A stretch of 64,000 nucleotides of DNA. Source: Begonia masoniana. Its lineage: Eukaryota; Streptophyta; Magnoliopsida; Cucurbitales; Begoniaceae. Location: NCBI GenBank assembly GCA_022432975.1, contig CM039508.1, forward strand, positions 27,146,788-27,210,787, given 5' to 3'. How positions within the stretch are numbered: the stretch's first letter is position 1; each line of letters opens with the position of its first letter. The notes under the pieces are model-generated. The model did no database searches and was not told where the DNA came from. It saw only the letters and a program-made list of their open reading frames with translations. Position numbers and translations under genes: made by a program. Positions 42,861-54,399 of the stretch are shown here, in pieces.

Positions 42861-44520
42861 GTATCCTTAAACAGGCAGACCATTGCAGACATTTCCATCG
42901 CATAAAAAAAAAAAAAAAAAATCTTCCATGCAATGTTGGAACCATCTGGACATTTCTATGAACTAAATTGATAAATACAATTACTGAGGAATAAATTCTA
43001 GGCGAACACTCTGAAGACAAAAGACGTCAAATATTAACCAAACAAGGCATTTTTGTTTTACAAATAAGGTTCTTACATAGCAATGGATGAAAATCAGCAG
43101 ATGTAAAGTCTATTTGAATAAAAAAATTTACTTAATTGTTTAATAACACTACATATATATGAGTTCTATTATCATATCGAAGTAAAACATACCATAATGT
43201 AAAAAAGAATTGAGCACCCACAGCTTTCAGATGGACATTAATCAGAAAACAAGTTGATAACGTATCATAAAATTAAATTCTTTTCAACATATTTTAAGTC
43301 TATTCAAGTACTTCTTAAAAATACAATAAGTAACTTAAAAAGCACCAGTAAAATATCTCATTTTCTCTTACAATGTAAATGTTGGAACATGCGTAACATA
43401 TATTGATACAAATTTGTGGAAGCCTATTCATTCAGTATTGATCCATTATGATAATTGTGAGCAGAATTACAGCAAAGGTCATAAAATTCAAAAGAAGATA
43501 GAGAAGTTGAAACGTAAATCAAACCACAAGACTTGATCAATACGACTTCTCTTACATTTCTCAGACGTAAAGAAGTTTGCTCAATTGAGGTGGAAGATTT
43601 CCAAAAAAACTAGTCTTTCAACATGCTGAGATAAGAAGAAAAAGATGAACTTAAGATTTTAATGCATTCTTATGCAGGAAGCCAAAATCATTGAAAAGTA
43701 CAAATTTCTTGCAGTAAAGTTATAAAAGATAATATAAAAGTTCTTTTCCACACATGGAAAGGGATAAACAGCATATTTCATCTGTGTATCATTGTATTGC
43801 CCTCAAGAATTTCAAATTATATAAAATTTCTTTCCGTCGACAACCCTTCCACGTACAGTATAACAAAAAGTTTCATTGCAAAAAGCTCTCAAGCAAGTAT
43901 TTGTTGTTACGACCTAGAGGGGAGGCTAACAAAAATGCCGTATCGAACGACCTGATCTTCGAAAAGTATCTGATCGCGCAGTCCAAGACTTGATTTATAA
44001 TAGAATATTTGAATATAATTCAAAGTCAAAGTTCACACGAGGTGGACCTAGATCCGCATATTGTTCACGAAAATAATAGTACGATAAATAAATTTATAGT
44101 ACAACAAGGTCCAAACATTGAATATCAAATGTAAATATTCTTATACAAACATAAATGAAGATAAGCCATTACCAGGACACTAAATAAATACTCAAACAAA
44201 GAAATAAGTAAAATGGGAACAATCAACGAACTCACCTATTAACTACTCTTGTCATTGTCTGGATAGAGAAATGCTCGTTTGACATAAGTGACTAACTAAG
44301 TAAAAAATTTATACTAAGTCCAAGACATGTAAAACTGGTTTTACTTTCTTCTTAAACCATGAGTTAAATTGTCTTGCAAAGGTTCATAGTCGATTAAAAA
44401 ATCTCTTTCCATTGTTTTTTAATAAAGCGGGATCCATGATCTATCGATGAGGTGTTGGTTAAAATATTGTCGTATACATAAAGAACTATATCAAAATAAG
44501 TCTCATTGTAATTTAAATTT
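42861..44520. other. Unassigned AT-rich DNA
   Basis: It holds an 18-base A-run at 42904-42921. A 79-residue frame (43754-43993) has no recognisable domain. I see no gene here. Confidence 0.5.
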
Positions 44521-44527
44521 TTAAAAT

Positions 44528-44840
44528 TGTCCTCAATGAAAAATGAGGGTCACTCAACATACAAACAGAGAAAGACGGCGATCTAAAGATCTAGTAGCAC
44601 CTTATGAGTTAGAAATGAATGAAAGTGCCAGTGATCTGAAAATCTAGTAGTGTCACCTTGGTGGCTAGCGAATAATGGTAGCAACTACACTACCTGTAAA
44701 TCGAAATCAACAAATATACGCTGATCATGTTTCGAGATTCGAAACTTAAGTAGCGCGTCATCATCACCCTGTTACTTATTTTTGTAACGTGCAAACAAAA
44801 TATTTTCAAGCAACAGAAAATGTGTGTGGATAGCTTCGTG
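44528..44840 (-). repeat. Diverged relative of the R LTR
   Basis: Shares an ordered series of short blocks with 28490-28840: TGAAAAATGAGGGTCACTCA, a 'GTGCCAGTGATCT' block, a 'GCGCGTCATCATCACCCT' block (R: GCGCGCCACCACAGCCCT), and TTACTTATTTTTGTAACGTG against TTACATATTTTGCAATGTAT. This looks like an old copy of the same LTR family. Confidence 0.6.
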
Positions 44841-45567
44841 ATACTTTGACACCAAAACAGTCCAAAACATCAAGAGAATTCATCCTCCTGTATATATCAC
44901 AACAATAAATAAAATATCATTCATCAATATTAAACGTGTAAAATATACATACAAATACGTAAACACTAATGTGCTGAAGACCAAATCATGTTGGGTTTTT
45001 ATAGGTGACAACTAACTAAAATAAAATTCTTTAAAATGATACAATGTTATGCAAATGTATGAAATTTCTGCCTTGACGACGATCGTAACTCGTAATACAA
45101 AAACTTGTTTGAACTTAAAAAAAATCGATGTAATGAATATCGCTTGCAAACATTAGGAAATACTTGGTTGACTTTTATACTGCAACTAGTGTAAATGCAA
45201 AGATATTGCAAATATGTTGGCATTGATTTTTTGGCAAATTATATTTATGGTGATAATATTTTATTCCACTATTTTTCCAAAGTGGTAGTTTATTTCTTGA
45301 TAATCAATAAATAATATATTCAGATTATTAGATGGATTAATATTGAAGATCATGAAGATATTGTGGAAGAGAAAAATAAAGAAACGTGAATATAAAGAAA
45401 GTTGTTGAAAAATCTAAAGGCACTTTTTTTTTGGTAAACTTTGTTTTGGTAAGCCGATTTGATAAAGATTTGTTGAAATATATTAGGCTTCGAGATCACA
45501 TTAATCATGGGATGCTTTCCTAAATTTTTGGATCCATATCCAAGTAGTTGGGGAAAATTTCATAAAA
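44841..45567. other. Unassigned AT-rich DNA
   Basis: Short open frames only; no motif recognised. Confidence 0.5.
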
Positions 45568-46380
45568 TGTCACACGAGGTATCACTCAACCGATTTTGTG
45601 AGATTTGACTTCCTTTTTCCTTGCAGCATTAAATTTGTTTTGGTAACTGAATTAAATCGAAGATATGGCAATTACCAATCTTATTTAAGCTTTCGTTTCT
45701 ATGGAAGCGAACGACGGATTTTTAATTATTCACGAGAGAAGTTTTTCTTCATTTTGCAAGCCGTCGCTTTTCTTTCTTTCCCAACGCTTTTGCGTATGGC
45801 TTTGTGATTATTATACACACTCTGATTATGCTGTGGATTTCATCGATTATACGAGTGTGTTGATTTATTGCATCCGAAGACAACGACTTGGTGTTCCAGA
45901 CGGTGTCATAGGAGGCAATTTTCATTATTCTTCATTGAAACTCAGTCTCGGGAGGAGACTGCATTCGAACTCAGGAGGAGTTCTTTTTATCGACAAGGGG
46001 AGCTTGTCAATTTGATCGTGGGCGAGGGGATATTCCATAACATTGATTCCGAGAGGAGTCATCTACAACAAGGGGATCTTGTTGCTTTTAGATCTCGGGA
46101 GAGATCGATCTAAAGTCGAGGGGAGCTCGCAAAAACAGTTTTATTGGGGAAGTTAGGAAGAGGCGGCGACGAAGATAAGAGGGAGTCTTTATTTTTATAA
46201 GTCTGATTGTCTTGTAACTTTGTGAACTCATGAAATGTTTTTATATCTGGGCGTGGCCCCGCAGACGTAGGCAATTTTCTGAACTGCGTTACCAACTTTC
46301 TGTCTCATTAATTTCTGCATATTTATAATTGTTCATCATTGCATTAATTATCGGTGTCACACAAAATACTCTGTGTGACA
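45568..46380 (+). repeat. Probable solo LTR with TGTCACAC...GTGTGACA ends
   Basis: 813 bp with 8-base inverted ends TGTCACAC and GTGTGACA. The 3' part reads GGGCGTGGCCCCGCAGACGTAGGC and a 'GAACTGCGTTACCAACTTTC' block, a layout typical of copia LTR 3' regions. The flanking five bases (TAAAA and TCGCA) do not match, so age, deletion or a misplaced edge must be assumed. Frames within have no known product. Confidence 0.55.
46355..46380. other. Short hairpin at the LTR end
   Basis: TGTCACACA and TGTGTGACA can pair over nine bases around an eight-base loop. The left arm repeats the first bases of the LTR. Confidence 0.7.
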
Positions 46381-47569
46381 TCGCATAACTGATCTTAATC
46401 TTTCAACTAGAAACTCAATCCTAAAGAAAACGACATACGGCCTCGACCCTTATTCAGTGTTGTCTTAGCAGAGATCAACCAAACCGATCGACCCTTACAA
46501 GCAGGGCTTGACACCTTCCATCATGATCCTTATTCCTCTCGGGTTCTTGTCAGGGTCAACACCTACTGAAGTGTAGACCCTTGCTCTGTGTTGCCCAACA
46601 TCTATCGACCCTTGCTTAGCAAGTGTCAAAAGTTGCGACGATTTTCAGTGAAGGAATGTCGCAAAACCTGTCCTCCCTCACCATTTTTCGCCTTAAGTCA
46701 GCCAAACAACTTACATATATCTTAAATCTACTAAGATAATCCATAAATAATCAAAAGATTCAAGTTTCCTAACTTGATTCCATTTACCAAAACTTTCAAA
46801 CTTAAAAATGGGGAGAGAAATCCACTTTCGCTCTCTCTCCCTCTCTCCTCTCTCTCTCTATTCATTTAATTTATATATATATATTTTTTAATAACTTAAC
46901 CAATTGATCGAAAATCTTACGTGATCACAACACGACAAAATGAAGTAATACATGCCACGTCGATGGTCAACATAAAAGTACCTGAGTTCTACACATATAA
47001 ATTGAAAAGAAAATCACAAATCATATTATCAGAGCTCTTGCAATAATCATTAAGCATATTAAATGTACGTGAAGAGATAGCATCGAATTAATAAAGTGCA
47101 ATTGAATATTAAACTTTTAAATGTTAAATAATAGGTTAACCAGAAAACAAAACGATATATCTTTACAATATAACATGTGTCATTGTCAACTGAGCAATTA
47201 ACATTCATTCCCAAAATCTCAAGTAAATGAAATTACAACGATAAGACATATTTGAACTCATTCTTTATAACTCTGATTATGAGGTTAAATTAATATTTTC
47301 CTTAAGATATAATCTAACATGGAAAAATGGTGCATAGTGTCCAACTCTAATACACTGTTAAATAACCATTTATCTTAAGTCCTTGATTCCTACATTGATG
47401 CGGTTACTACTATTTTTGGGAGATAATGGAAAATAATTCTCCTCATATAATAAGGAAGGAAATAATAAGAATTAATTCTCCCCAATTTTGTGGTTATTTT
47501 AAGGAATACAAGAACAAACTCTTTCCTACTGTTCATAATGTCAACCTGTCACCCCTCTCCCTCACCCAT
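46381..47569. other. Unassigned AT-rich DNA
   Basis: It contains a CT-rich microsatellite (46831-46859) followed by a TA run (46872-46884). The words CGACCCTTA/CGACCCTTGC recur near 46440-46620. No gene recognised. Confidence 0.5.
46831..46859. repeat. CT microsatellite
   Basis: Near-uninterrupted CT/TC dinucleotides over 29 bases. Confidence 0.9.
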
Positions 47570-47640
47570 TGTTAATGTATAGTTGAGTTAGAAGTGTACA
47601 ATTGATTTAGAAGTGTTAGTTATACTTGTTTCTTGATATA

Positions 47641-47645
47641 TGTAA
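47641..47645. repeat. Target-site duplication of Cassandra-2, left copy
   Basis: TGTAA before TGTGACGACC, repeated at 48641-48645. Confidence 0.93.
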
Positions 47646-47689
47646 TGTGACGACCCGACTTTCAACGTATGTGTTAGAACCACCCATGC

Positions 47690-47828
47690 TCCGCGGATCC
47701 TCAGAGGACGTATGTGCCCGGTTGGGGCCGGAGTATGGGTTAAAACTCTGCGGATCCCAGAGGGTTGGGCCGGAGGGTTCAACGAATTCTCCACGGATCC
47801 CAGAGGGTTGGGCCGGAGAGTTCGGTCG
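47690..47828. repeat. Tandem CGGATCCCAGAGGGTTGGG repeat in the Cassandra-2 LTR
   Basis: Two full copies (about 55 bp apart) of CGGATCCCAGAGGGTTGGGC followed by CGGAG.GTTC, plus a related GCGGATCCTCAGAG copy upstream. The same set is in the right LTR at 48225-48361. Confidence 0.9.
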
Positions 47829-47913
47829 TTGAAAGTGGGGCCGTTACAAACCCACATCGCTTGGGGAAGTACATGGAAATGAAACATATGTAAGAGATCC
47901 CTCCCAACATAGC

Positions 47914-48028
47914 AAGACGCGTTTTGGAGCACGATTGGTAACGGATCCCATAAGAACTCCGAAGTTAAAAGTGTTTCAGCGAGAGCAATTCCAGGTTGGG
48001 TGACCTTCCGGGAAGTTCTCGCCAAACA
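47914..48028 (+). ncRNA. 5S rRNA-like domain, Cassandra-2 left LTR
   Basis: Reads AACGGATCCCATAAGAACTC, CGAAGTTAAAAGTG and GGTTGGGTGACC, the internal promoter area of 5S rRNA, then GGGAAGTTCTCGCC. Orientation is the same as the element. Confidence 0.92.
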
Positions 48029-48446
48029 AAGCCGTGAGGGGAGGATATTGGGCTGCGGCCCAATCCCTAGAGTGGACAATATCTTGCTAGGAATTGGGGT
48101 CGTTACAAATGGTATCAGAGCCTGTACCCAACCGGAAATGTGGCCAACTAGGACGTTGGGCCCCCGAGAGGGGGTGATTGTGATGACCCGACTTTCAACG
48201 TATGTGTTAGAACCACCCATGCTCTGTGGATCCTCAGAGAACGTATGTGCCCGGTTGGGGCCGGAGTATGGGTTAAAACTCCGCGGATCCCAAAGGGTTG
48301 GGCCGGAGGGTTCAACGAATTCTCCACGGATCCCAGAGGGTTGGGCCGGAGAGTTCGGTCGTTGAAAGTGGGGCCGTTACAAACCCACATCGCTTGGGGA
48401 AGTACATGGAAATGAAACATATGTAAGAGATCCCTCCCAACATAGC

Positions 48447-48561
48447 AAGACGCGTTTTGGAGCACGATTGGCAACGGATCCCATAAGAACTCCGAAGTTA
48501 AAATTGCTTCGGCGAGAGCAATTCCAGGTTGGGTGACCTTCCGGGAAGTTCTCGCCAAACA
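48447..48561 (+). ncRNA. 5S rRNA-like domain, Cassandra-2 right LTR
   Basis: Same as the left copy, with AAATTGCTTCGG for AAAGTGTTTCAG. The C box GGTTGGGTGACC is intact. Confidence 0.92.
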
Positions 48562-48640
48562 AAGCCGTGAGGGGAGGATATTGGGCTGCGACCCAATCCC
48601 CTGAGCGGACAATATCTTGCTGGGAATTTGGGTCGTTACA

Positions 48641-48645
48641 TGTAA
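48641..48645. repeat. Target-site duplication of Cassandra-2, right copy
   Basis: TGTAA after ...GTCGTTACA, matching 47641-47645. Confidence 0.93.
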
Positions 48646-48786
48646 AATGCTGCAGTTGATTGGAATACAACAAGAAATCATTTTCTCCTCTGTCAAACTG
48701 TCTCTCTCTCTCTATTGTTTCTGTGCCTCCTCTCTTCCTCACTCTGTTCACCGGAAACCTAATCCCTACGGCAGTTAACCTTTACA

Positions 48787-48799
48787 TGGTATCAGAGCC
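48787..48799 (+). other. Copia-2 primer-binding site
   Basis: TGGTATCAGAGCC immediately after the LTR end TTTACA; complementary to initiator methionine tRNA. Confidence 0.92.
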
Positions 48800-48805
48800 A
48801 AAATA

Positions 48806-49760
48806 GATGACTTATTGCAGCTCAACTGTTTCTTCCCCTTCAGCACTTTCACTACCTCCTTTTCCTTCTGCTCATCAAACTCAGTAACACCAATTATCTC
48901 ATCTGGAAAGCCCAGCTTCTCCATGTTGCCACTACAAATGGCATAAACAAAATTCTGGACGGCTCTTTTTCCCCACCTCCACAATTCCTTGACTCGCTCT
49001 TATCTAAATTAATCTCGATTTCAGTACCTGGGAGAGGTATGATGCACTCGTTCTGAGTTGGATTTTTGCATACATTTATGAAGATTTACTTCCCAAAATC
49101 GTCTCCTTTACCAAAGCTAGTGAAGCCTGGGATGCTCTAGTTTGCGTCTTCTCTTCTTCCTCGCTGGCAAGAATCGCAGAACTCCGAAGTCAGCTGCACT
49201 CTGTTTCAAAAGAGGGCTTTTCCGTTACAGTGTATATTTAGAAAGTTACGCACTTATACAATACAATGGCAGAGATTGGAGAGAGAGTATCTTACCGGGA
49301 TCGGCTGCTGTATTTTTTCGGGGGCCTTGGCAGCGAGTATGACGCCTTTGTTGTTGCCATCACAAATCGACCGAACTAACCTCCACTAGAAGAGATTCAC
49401 AGTCTCTTACAAACTTTTGAGTTTTGTCTGGAAAAACGACATTTGACTGTTCTTCTTCCCTCGCCGAACCAGATTCAAGCGCACACTGCCAACTTTCGTC
49501 CCTCTCGCCCAGAGTGGAACTTTCGACCACCACCATCCATTCCCTTCTGGCCGAACTACTCGACTGGTCGAACTACTCGACTGGTCTTCATTAGAACAAC
49601 CATTTGAACAATCAACATCCTTACCTTTGGCGTGGACCCAGGCCAAATAAATCGTTCAAAGCCTGGTGCCAGATATGCCAAAAATCGGGCCATTCTGTAC
49701 CGGCCTGTTATCAACGACTAAACCTCACCTATCGGCCCACTGCCCCAGCCCAACCTCCCT
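48806..49760 (+). pseudogene. Copia-2 gag with zinc knuckle
   Basis: From ATGACTTATTGC, in broken frames: 'WERYDALVLSWIFAYIYEDL', then AWDALVCVFSSSSLARIAEL, RSQLHSVSKEGFSVTVYI, VAITNRP and 'EIHSLLQTFEFCLEK' are readable as a copia gag. The CCHC knuckle CQICQKSGHSVPAC lies at the start of the next open frame (about 49658-49700). Several stops interrupt the N-terminal half. Confidence 0.85.
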
Positions 49761-50467
49761 CCTTCAATCCAGCTGCTCACCTGACCCATCAAACCTATTA
49801 TCCGCCCAACCCCACCCCAACCTACCCTTTTCCCTTCAACCCACAAACCCATACCCATTCTGATTTCCAGCCTAAAAAATTTTATGCTTCCCCATCTCCC
49901 TTCCCGGTCGGCGAACCTTCTCACCTCTACAACACCGGAATCCTGCCAACACCTTCCCCATATCCCACTGCCACTCCATGGCTGATGGATTCAGATGCCA
50001 CCCACCATCTCAAGCCTCATGCCTCTGTCCTCCACAACTCTCAGTCGTGCACTGAAACTTCCCAAATTGCCACTGCCAAAGGTAATCTCCTTCCCATCTC
50101 AAACATTGGTTCTGTAGTTATTCTTTTTCCCTCTCAACCTCTCAACTTAAATATTGTCTATCAATCTCCTCGTTTATCTCATAATTTGATCAGTGTTCAA
50201 AAATTGTGCACAGACAATTATGTGTATGTCGAGTTTCACCCGAATTTTTTCTGTGTCAAGGACAAACAATGTCACCAGACTCTCTTCCGGTGTTCACTCG
50301 TTAATGGACTCTACCATGCTGTTCCACCTTGTCCGGTTCGGGCTCTTCATACCCGCCTCTCCTCCTCGATCAGTAATCCTTCTTTGTTTTGGCATTACCG
50401 ATTAGGACATCCATCATCTCCTATTTTGCGTTGTGTACTACAATTGTGTAATCTTCCTGTGTCCTAG
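49604..50467 (+). pseudogene. Copia-2 knuckle, protease and GAG-pre-integrase
   Basis: 287 open residues: CCHC knuckle at residues 22-35, a long Pro-rich linker, protease-like PWLMDSDATHHLKPHAS, where the active D-S-G is changed to D-S-D, then NIGSVVI and ISVQKLCTDNYVYVEFHPNF, and the GAG-pre-integrase motif LFWHYRLGHPSSPILRCVLQ. The frame ends at a stop before the integrase zinc Cys pair ('CVSCSMS'). Confidence 0.9.
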
Positions 50468-51480
50468 TCCCAACTACCTAATTTCTGTGTTTCATGTTCG
50501 ATGAGTTAATCTCATTGTTTACCATTTCCAGTTTCAACTTCTAATGCACATTTTTCTTTTGATATTGTATATAGTGATGTTTGGGGTCCATCCCCTATAC
50601 TTTCTATTTCTTGTGTCCATTATTTTGTTTTCTTTGTGGATGATTGTACACGGTTCACTTGGTTATTTCCATTAAAGTTAAAAAGTAAAGTTTATTAAGT
50701 TTTTGTTCATTTGCATAGATTTGTTCTCACTCAATTTGGAGTTAACATCAAAAGTGTTCAATCTGACGGGGATGGTGAATTCCAATCTCTTTCCCCTTTG
50801 TTTCAGTCCCTATGAATTCATCATCGTATTTCTTGTCCTTACACTCCAAATCAAAATGGTCGTGTTGAACGCAAAAATCGTCATTTCGTTGAGACTAGAT
50901 TTGCACTCTTATTTCACTCGTCTGTTCCTCACCACTTTTGGCCTTATATGCCTTTACAACTGCCACTAACCTCATAAACTCCTTACCTACTCCTATTCTT
51001 GCACACAAATCACCTTTTGAATGTCTTTTCCACTCTACTCATGATTACTCATTGTTCCGTGTATTTGGCTATTTGTGTTTTCCTTTACTTAGACCATTCA
51101 ACAAACACAAATTACAGCATCGTTCCCTATCTTGTGTCTACCTTGGCCCTAACACCCATCACAAAGGCTACATTTGTTTCGACCCTCTTTCCAATAAAAT
51201 CTATATCTCTCGCCACGTTACTTTTATCGAGTCAAACTTTCCTTTCTCTAACTTCTCCACACCCAGCTTACCACTATCGCCATTTTCCCTATTAATTCTA
51301 TTTGTTTCCCCTTCATCTTTTTTTACAGCTCCACCTAGCTCTTCTCCCATAAGTATCCCTACCTCTTCACCCCACTACCCACAACTCCTCCCCAATCACC
51401 TCTCATTGTCATACCTCCACCCACCCCTTCTACTCCTCAAATGGCCTTACCCACTTCTGAACCGCGTCCACCTACTATAA
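50468..51480 (+). pseudogene. Copia-2 integrase
   Basis: Reads, across at least three frames, 'FDIVYSDVWGPSP', 'FVDDCTRFTWLFPLK', 'QSDGDGEF', 'PYTPNQNGRVERKNRH' (DDE residues visible) and then the open end INSLPTPILAHKSPFECLFH, FGYLCFPLLRPFNKHKLQHR, VYLGPNTHHKGYICFDP. A Pro/Ser-rich linker follows. Stops occur near 50505, 50697 and 50815. Confidence 0.87.
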
Positions 51481-51592
51481 ATGAACACCCTATGAGGACT
51501 CAAGCCAAAGATGGTATCTTTCGACCCAAGGCCTTTTCCGCTCAACAGCTTCTCTATCCCAAAACTTTCCTTCAGGCCTCCAACATCCACAG

Positions 51593-52160
51593 TTGTTAAC
51601 TGCTATGAACGAGGAAATTTCAGCACTCTATGAGACCCACACTTGGACATTAGTTTCTCTTCCTCAAGGAGCAAAACTCATTGGCTGTAAGTGGGCATTT
51701 AAGCTCAAACTGAACTCCGATGGTACAATTAGCAGGTATAAGGCTCGGTTAGTAACCAAAGGGTATGATGAAACTTTTAGCCCGGTTGTCAAACTGACTT
51801 CGATTTGCACCACTCTATCCTTGGTCATTTATTCTTGTTGGAATGTCAGGCAACTTGAAATAAGCACCGCCTTTCTTCATGGAGAGATTTCGGAGACTGT
51901 GTTTATGCGGCAACCTCCCAATTTTCTCAGCTCCACTAATCCATCGGCTGTGTGTCTACTACATAAGGCTCTCTATGGTCTGAAGCAATCACCTCGCGCA
52001 TAAGGCTCTCTATGGTCTGAAGCAATCTCCTAGGGTTTTTCTGCTTCCAAATCAGACTCTTCCCTATTTGTTTATCGTGCGAGCTCCTTCATCATTATAA
52101 TGCTAGTGTATGTTTATGATATTATACTGACAGACAGCTCAGATGTCTAGATGAATCACT
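51593..52160 (+). pseudogene. Copia-2 reverse transcriptase, first part and dead active site
   Basis: MLTAMNEEISALYETHTWTL, GCKWAFKLKLNSDGTISRYK, ETFSPVVKLTSICTTLSLVI, HKALYGLKQSPRA. A deletion removes residues between KGY and DETFSPV. A 37-bp direct duplication at 51963-52028 inserts a stop after SPRA. The polymerase box reads MLVYVYDIIL (YVYD for YVDD; codons 52109-52120), so one catalytic Asp is Tyr. Confidence 0.92.
51963..52028. repeat. 37-bp direct duplication in Copia-2 RT
   Basis: ATAAGGCTCTCTATGGTCTG is present twice, 37 bp apart, with CAATCACC in the first and CAATCTCC in the second copy. It creates the in-frame stop that ends the first RT frame. Confidence 0.93.
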
Positions 52161-52612
52161 TGTTAACCTACCTATCCTCTAAAATTAAAGTCTGTGACCT
52201 TGGATCACTATCAATCTTCTTGGGAATTTCATTCACTCGTACTTCCACAAATATGAGTCTTTCACAATCCAAGTACATTTCTAACTTACTGCACAGGGCC
52301 AATATGGAATCTTACAAATTGGTCCCTACTCCAATGGTTGCTGAACCTATATTATCCCAAAAATCTAGTACACCGTTACTTGATGGCTATCTCTATCGCA
52401 ATATTATAGGTGGGTTACAATACTGCTGTTTTACCCGACAAGATATTGCATTTGCGGTCAACAAAGTCTCTCAGTTTATGCATGCACTTTCAGACATTCA
52501 CTGGCAAGCCATCAAGCGCATCTTGAGATATCTTAAAGGCACTTTGTCTATAGGTATCTCATTTTCCTCCTCTGATACTTGTAATTTGACCTGCTATACC
52601 GATGCCGACTAG
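52151..52612 (+). pseudogene. Copia-2 RT thumb and RNase H start
   Basis: 153 residues: VCDLGSLSIFLGISFTRTST, SQSKYISNLLHRANMESYKL, YRNIIGGLQYCCFTRQDIAF, KRILRYLKGTLSIGISF, ending CYTDAD before a stop, so the first catalytic RNase H Asp is at the very end. Confidence 0.9.
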
Positions 52613-53027
52613 GCCTCCTACCCCGATGATTGAAAGAGTATAGGTGGATTCTTTATTTATATGGGCACTAATTTAATTTCATGGTCCTTGGAAAAACAAA
52701 AAGTGGTCTCACGTTCAAGCACCGAATCCGAATACCGTAGGGTAGCAAACGGTGCTGTTGAAGTTTTCTGGCTTCAATCCTTATTAAGCAAGTTAGGTAT
52801 TACCTCCCAGTCCTTACCTCTTATTTTGTGTGACAATTTGAGTGCCACGTACATGGCTTCTAATCCCGTCCTCCACTAAAAATCTAAGCATGTCGAGATT
52901 GATTATCATTTTGTCCACGAGAAAGTACAGAAAAAATTATTACAGGTTCAGTTTACACCTTCTGACAACCAACTCGCCGATGCCCTCACCAAGCCACTTC
53001 CTCCCTACAAGTTTCAATTATTTGTGC
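52613..53027 (+). pseudogene. Copia-2 RNase H, C-terminal part
   Basis: Open 52661-52879: NLISWSLEKQKVVSRSSTES, EYRRVANGAVEVFWLQSLLS, LILCDNLSATYMASNPVLH, then a stop, 'KHVEIDYHFVHEKV', 'FTPSDNQLADALTKPLPPYK' and FQLF. It breaks off where the GypR LTR begins; polypurine tract and 3' LTR are gone. Confidence 0.92.
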
Positions 53028-53259
53028 TTGTACAGAGAGAAAAAGAAAAGAAAAGAGTAAAACGTAAAAAGGAAAAACATGACAAGTCAACAATCCCCTT
53101 TCACTCTGCATTGCTGCTTGTTATAATGGTGTTCTTCTCTAACGGTTTGGCCACGTCATCAACATATTAATTGGGCTTGGGCTGGCATTTCCTGTTTCTA
53201 CTGCGCTTGTCTTTTGTAGCCCAACTGTGTAGCCTTTCATGGAGGGCCCTTTCATGACA
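53028..53259 (-). repeat. GypR 3' LTR, truncated
   Basis: 232 bp matching 54942-55176; the last 50 or so bases of the LTR (present at 54890-54941) are missing at the left, where Copia-2 begins. Ends CTTTCATGACA on the plus strand. Confidence 0.9.
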
Positions 53260-53300
53260 GTCCTCCCCGTCATATCCTTGTCCTCAAGGATAAAAATTTG
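53260..53300 (-). other. GypR 3' end with polypurine tract
   Basis: On the minus strand: GAGGACAAGGATATGACGGG, then GAGGACTG touching the LTR. A 'LEDK' coding remnant followed by a GGGGAGGAC tract is the usual end of plant chromodomain gypsy elements. Confidence 0.8.
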
Positions 53301-54228
<928 letters not shown>

Positions 54229-54240
<12 letters not shown>

Positions 54241-54300
54241 TCATCAATGAAGATAATACAAGGAGACCGCTTCTTTGCAGAAGTGGTGGGATCAGCGTAT
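54229..54300 (-). pseudogene. Short AAA-ATPase (FtsH-like) Walker B segment fused to RIO2
   Basis: Upstream of and in frame with the RIO2 start, the minus strand reads YADPTTSAKKRSPCIIFIDE and then runs into IVPSKL. AKKRSPCIIFIDEI is the Walker B wording of FtsH/YME1-type AAA proteases. The match is about 14 residues, so it could be chance; the position at a fusion point supports capture of a second transcript. Confidence 0.45.
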
Positions 54301-54399
54301 TTGAGTAAAATGGCAGGAATGGAGCACTGTGTACTAGCTGTTTCTGTCTGTGCTCTCCAAATACAACTGCCCTCGGCCCCTATTCCGCCACTACGACTG

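Larger units (their letters stand above)
47646..48640 (+). mobile_element. Cassandra-2: TRIM with 5S rRNA-derived LTRs
   Basis: 995 bp: LTR 47646-48107 (462 bp), primer site TGGTATCAGAGCC at 48110-48122, coding-free middle with purine tract GAGAGGGGGTGAT, LTR 48179-48640 (462 bp). Equal LTR lengths and very few differences suggest a fairly young copy. Its LTR 5' half differs wholly from Cassandra-1 and has a GGATCC-rich repeat, while the 5S part is shared. Confidence 0.96.
47570..48786 (+). repeat. Copia-2 5' LTR, interrupted
   Basis: TGTTAATGTATAG... to ...AACCTTTACA directly before the primer site. Without Cassandra-2 the LTR is about 220 bp, short but usual for some copia clades. The left edge rests on TG and the LTR size only, as no 3' LTR exists. 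Confidence 0.75.
47570..53027 (+). mobile_element. Copia-2: Ty1/copia element, 3' LTR missing
   Basis: 5' LTR (interrupted by Cassandra-2), primer site, gag with UBN2-like end and knuckle, protease, integrase, RT and RNase H in copia order. The sense ends at about 53027 inside the C-terminal tail, where an unrelated gypsy LTR begins. Stops in gag, integrase, RT and RNase H and a mutated polymerase box make it inactive. Confidence 0.93.

Noticed and set aside
43754..43993. 79-residue plus-strand frame in AT-rich DNA
   Set aside because: No domain or neighbour supports it; a length like this is expected by chance in 64 kb.
47588..48696. Frames of 121-210 residues over Cassandra-2
   Set aside because: They read through LTR and 5S-like sequence on both strands, are duplicated with the LTRs and have no family signature.
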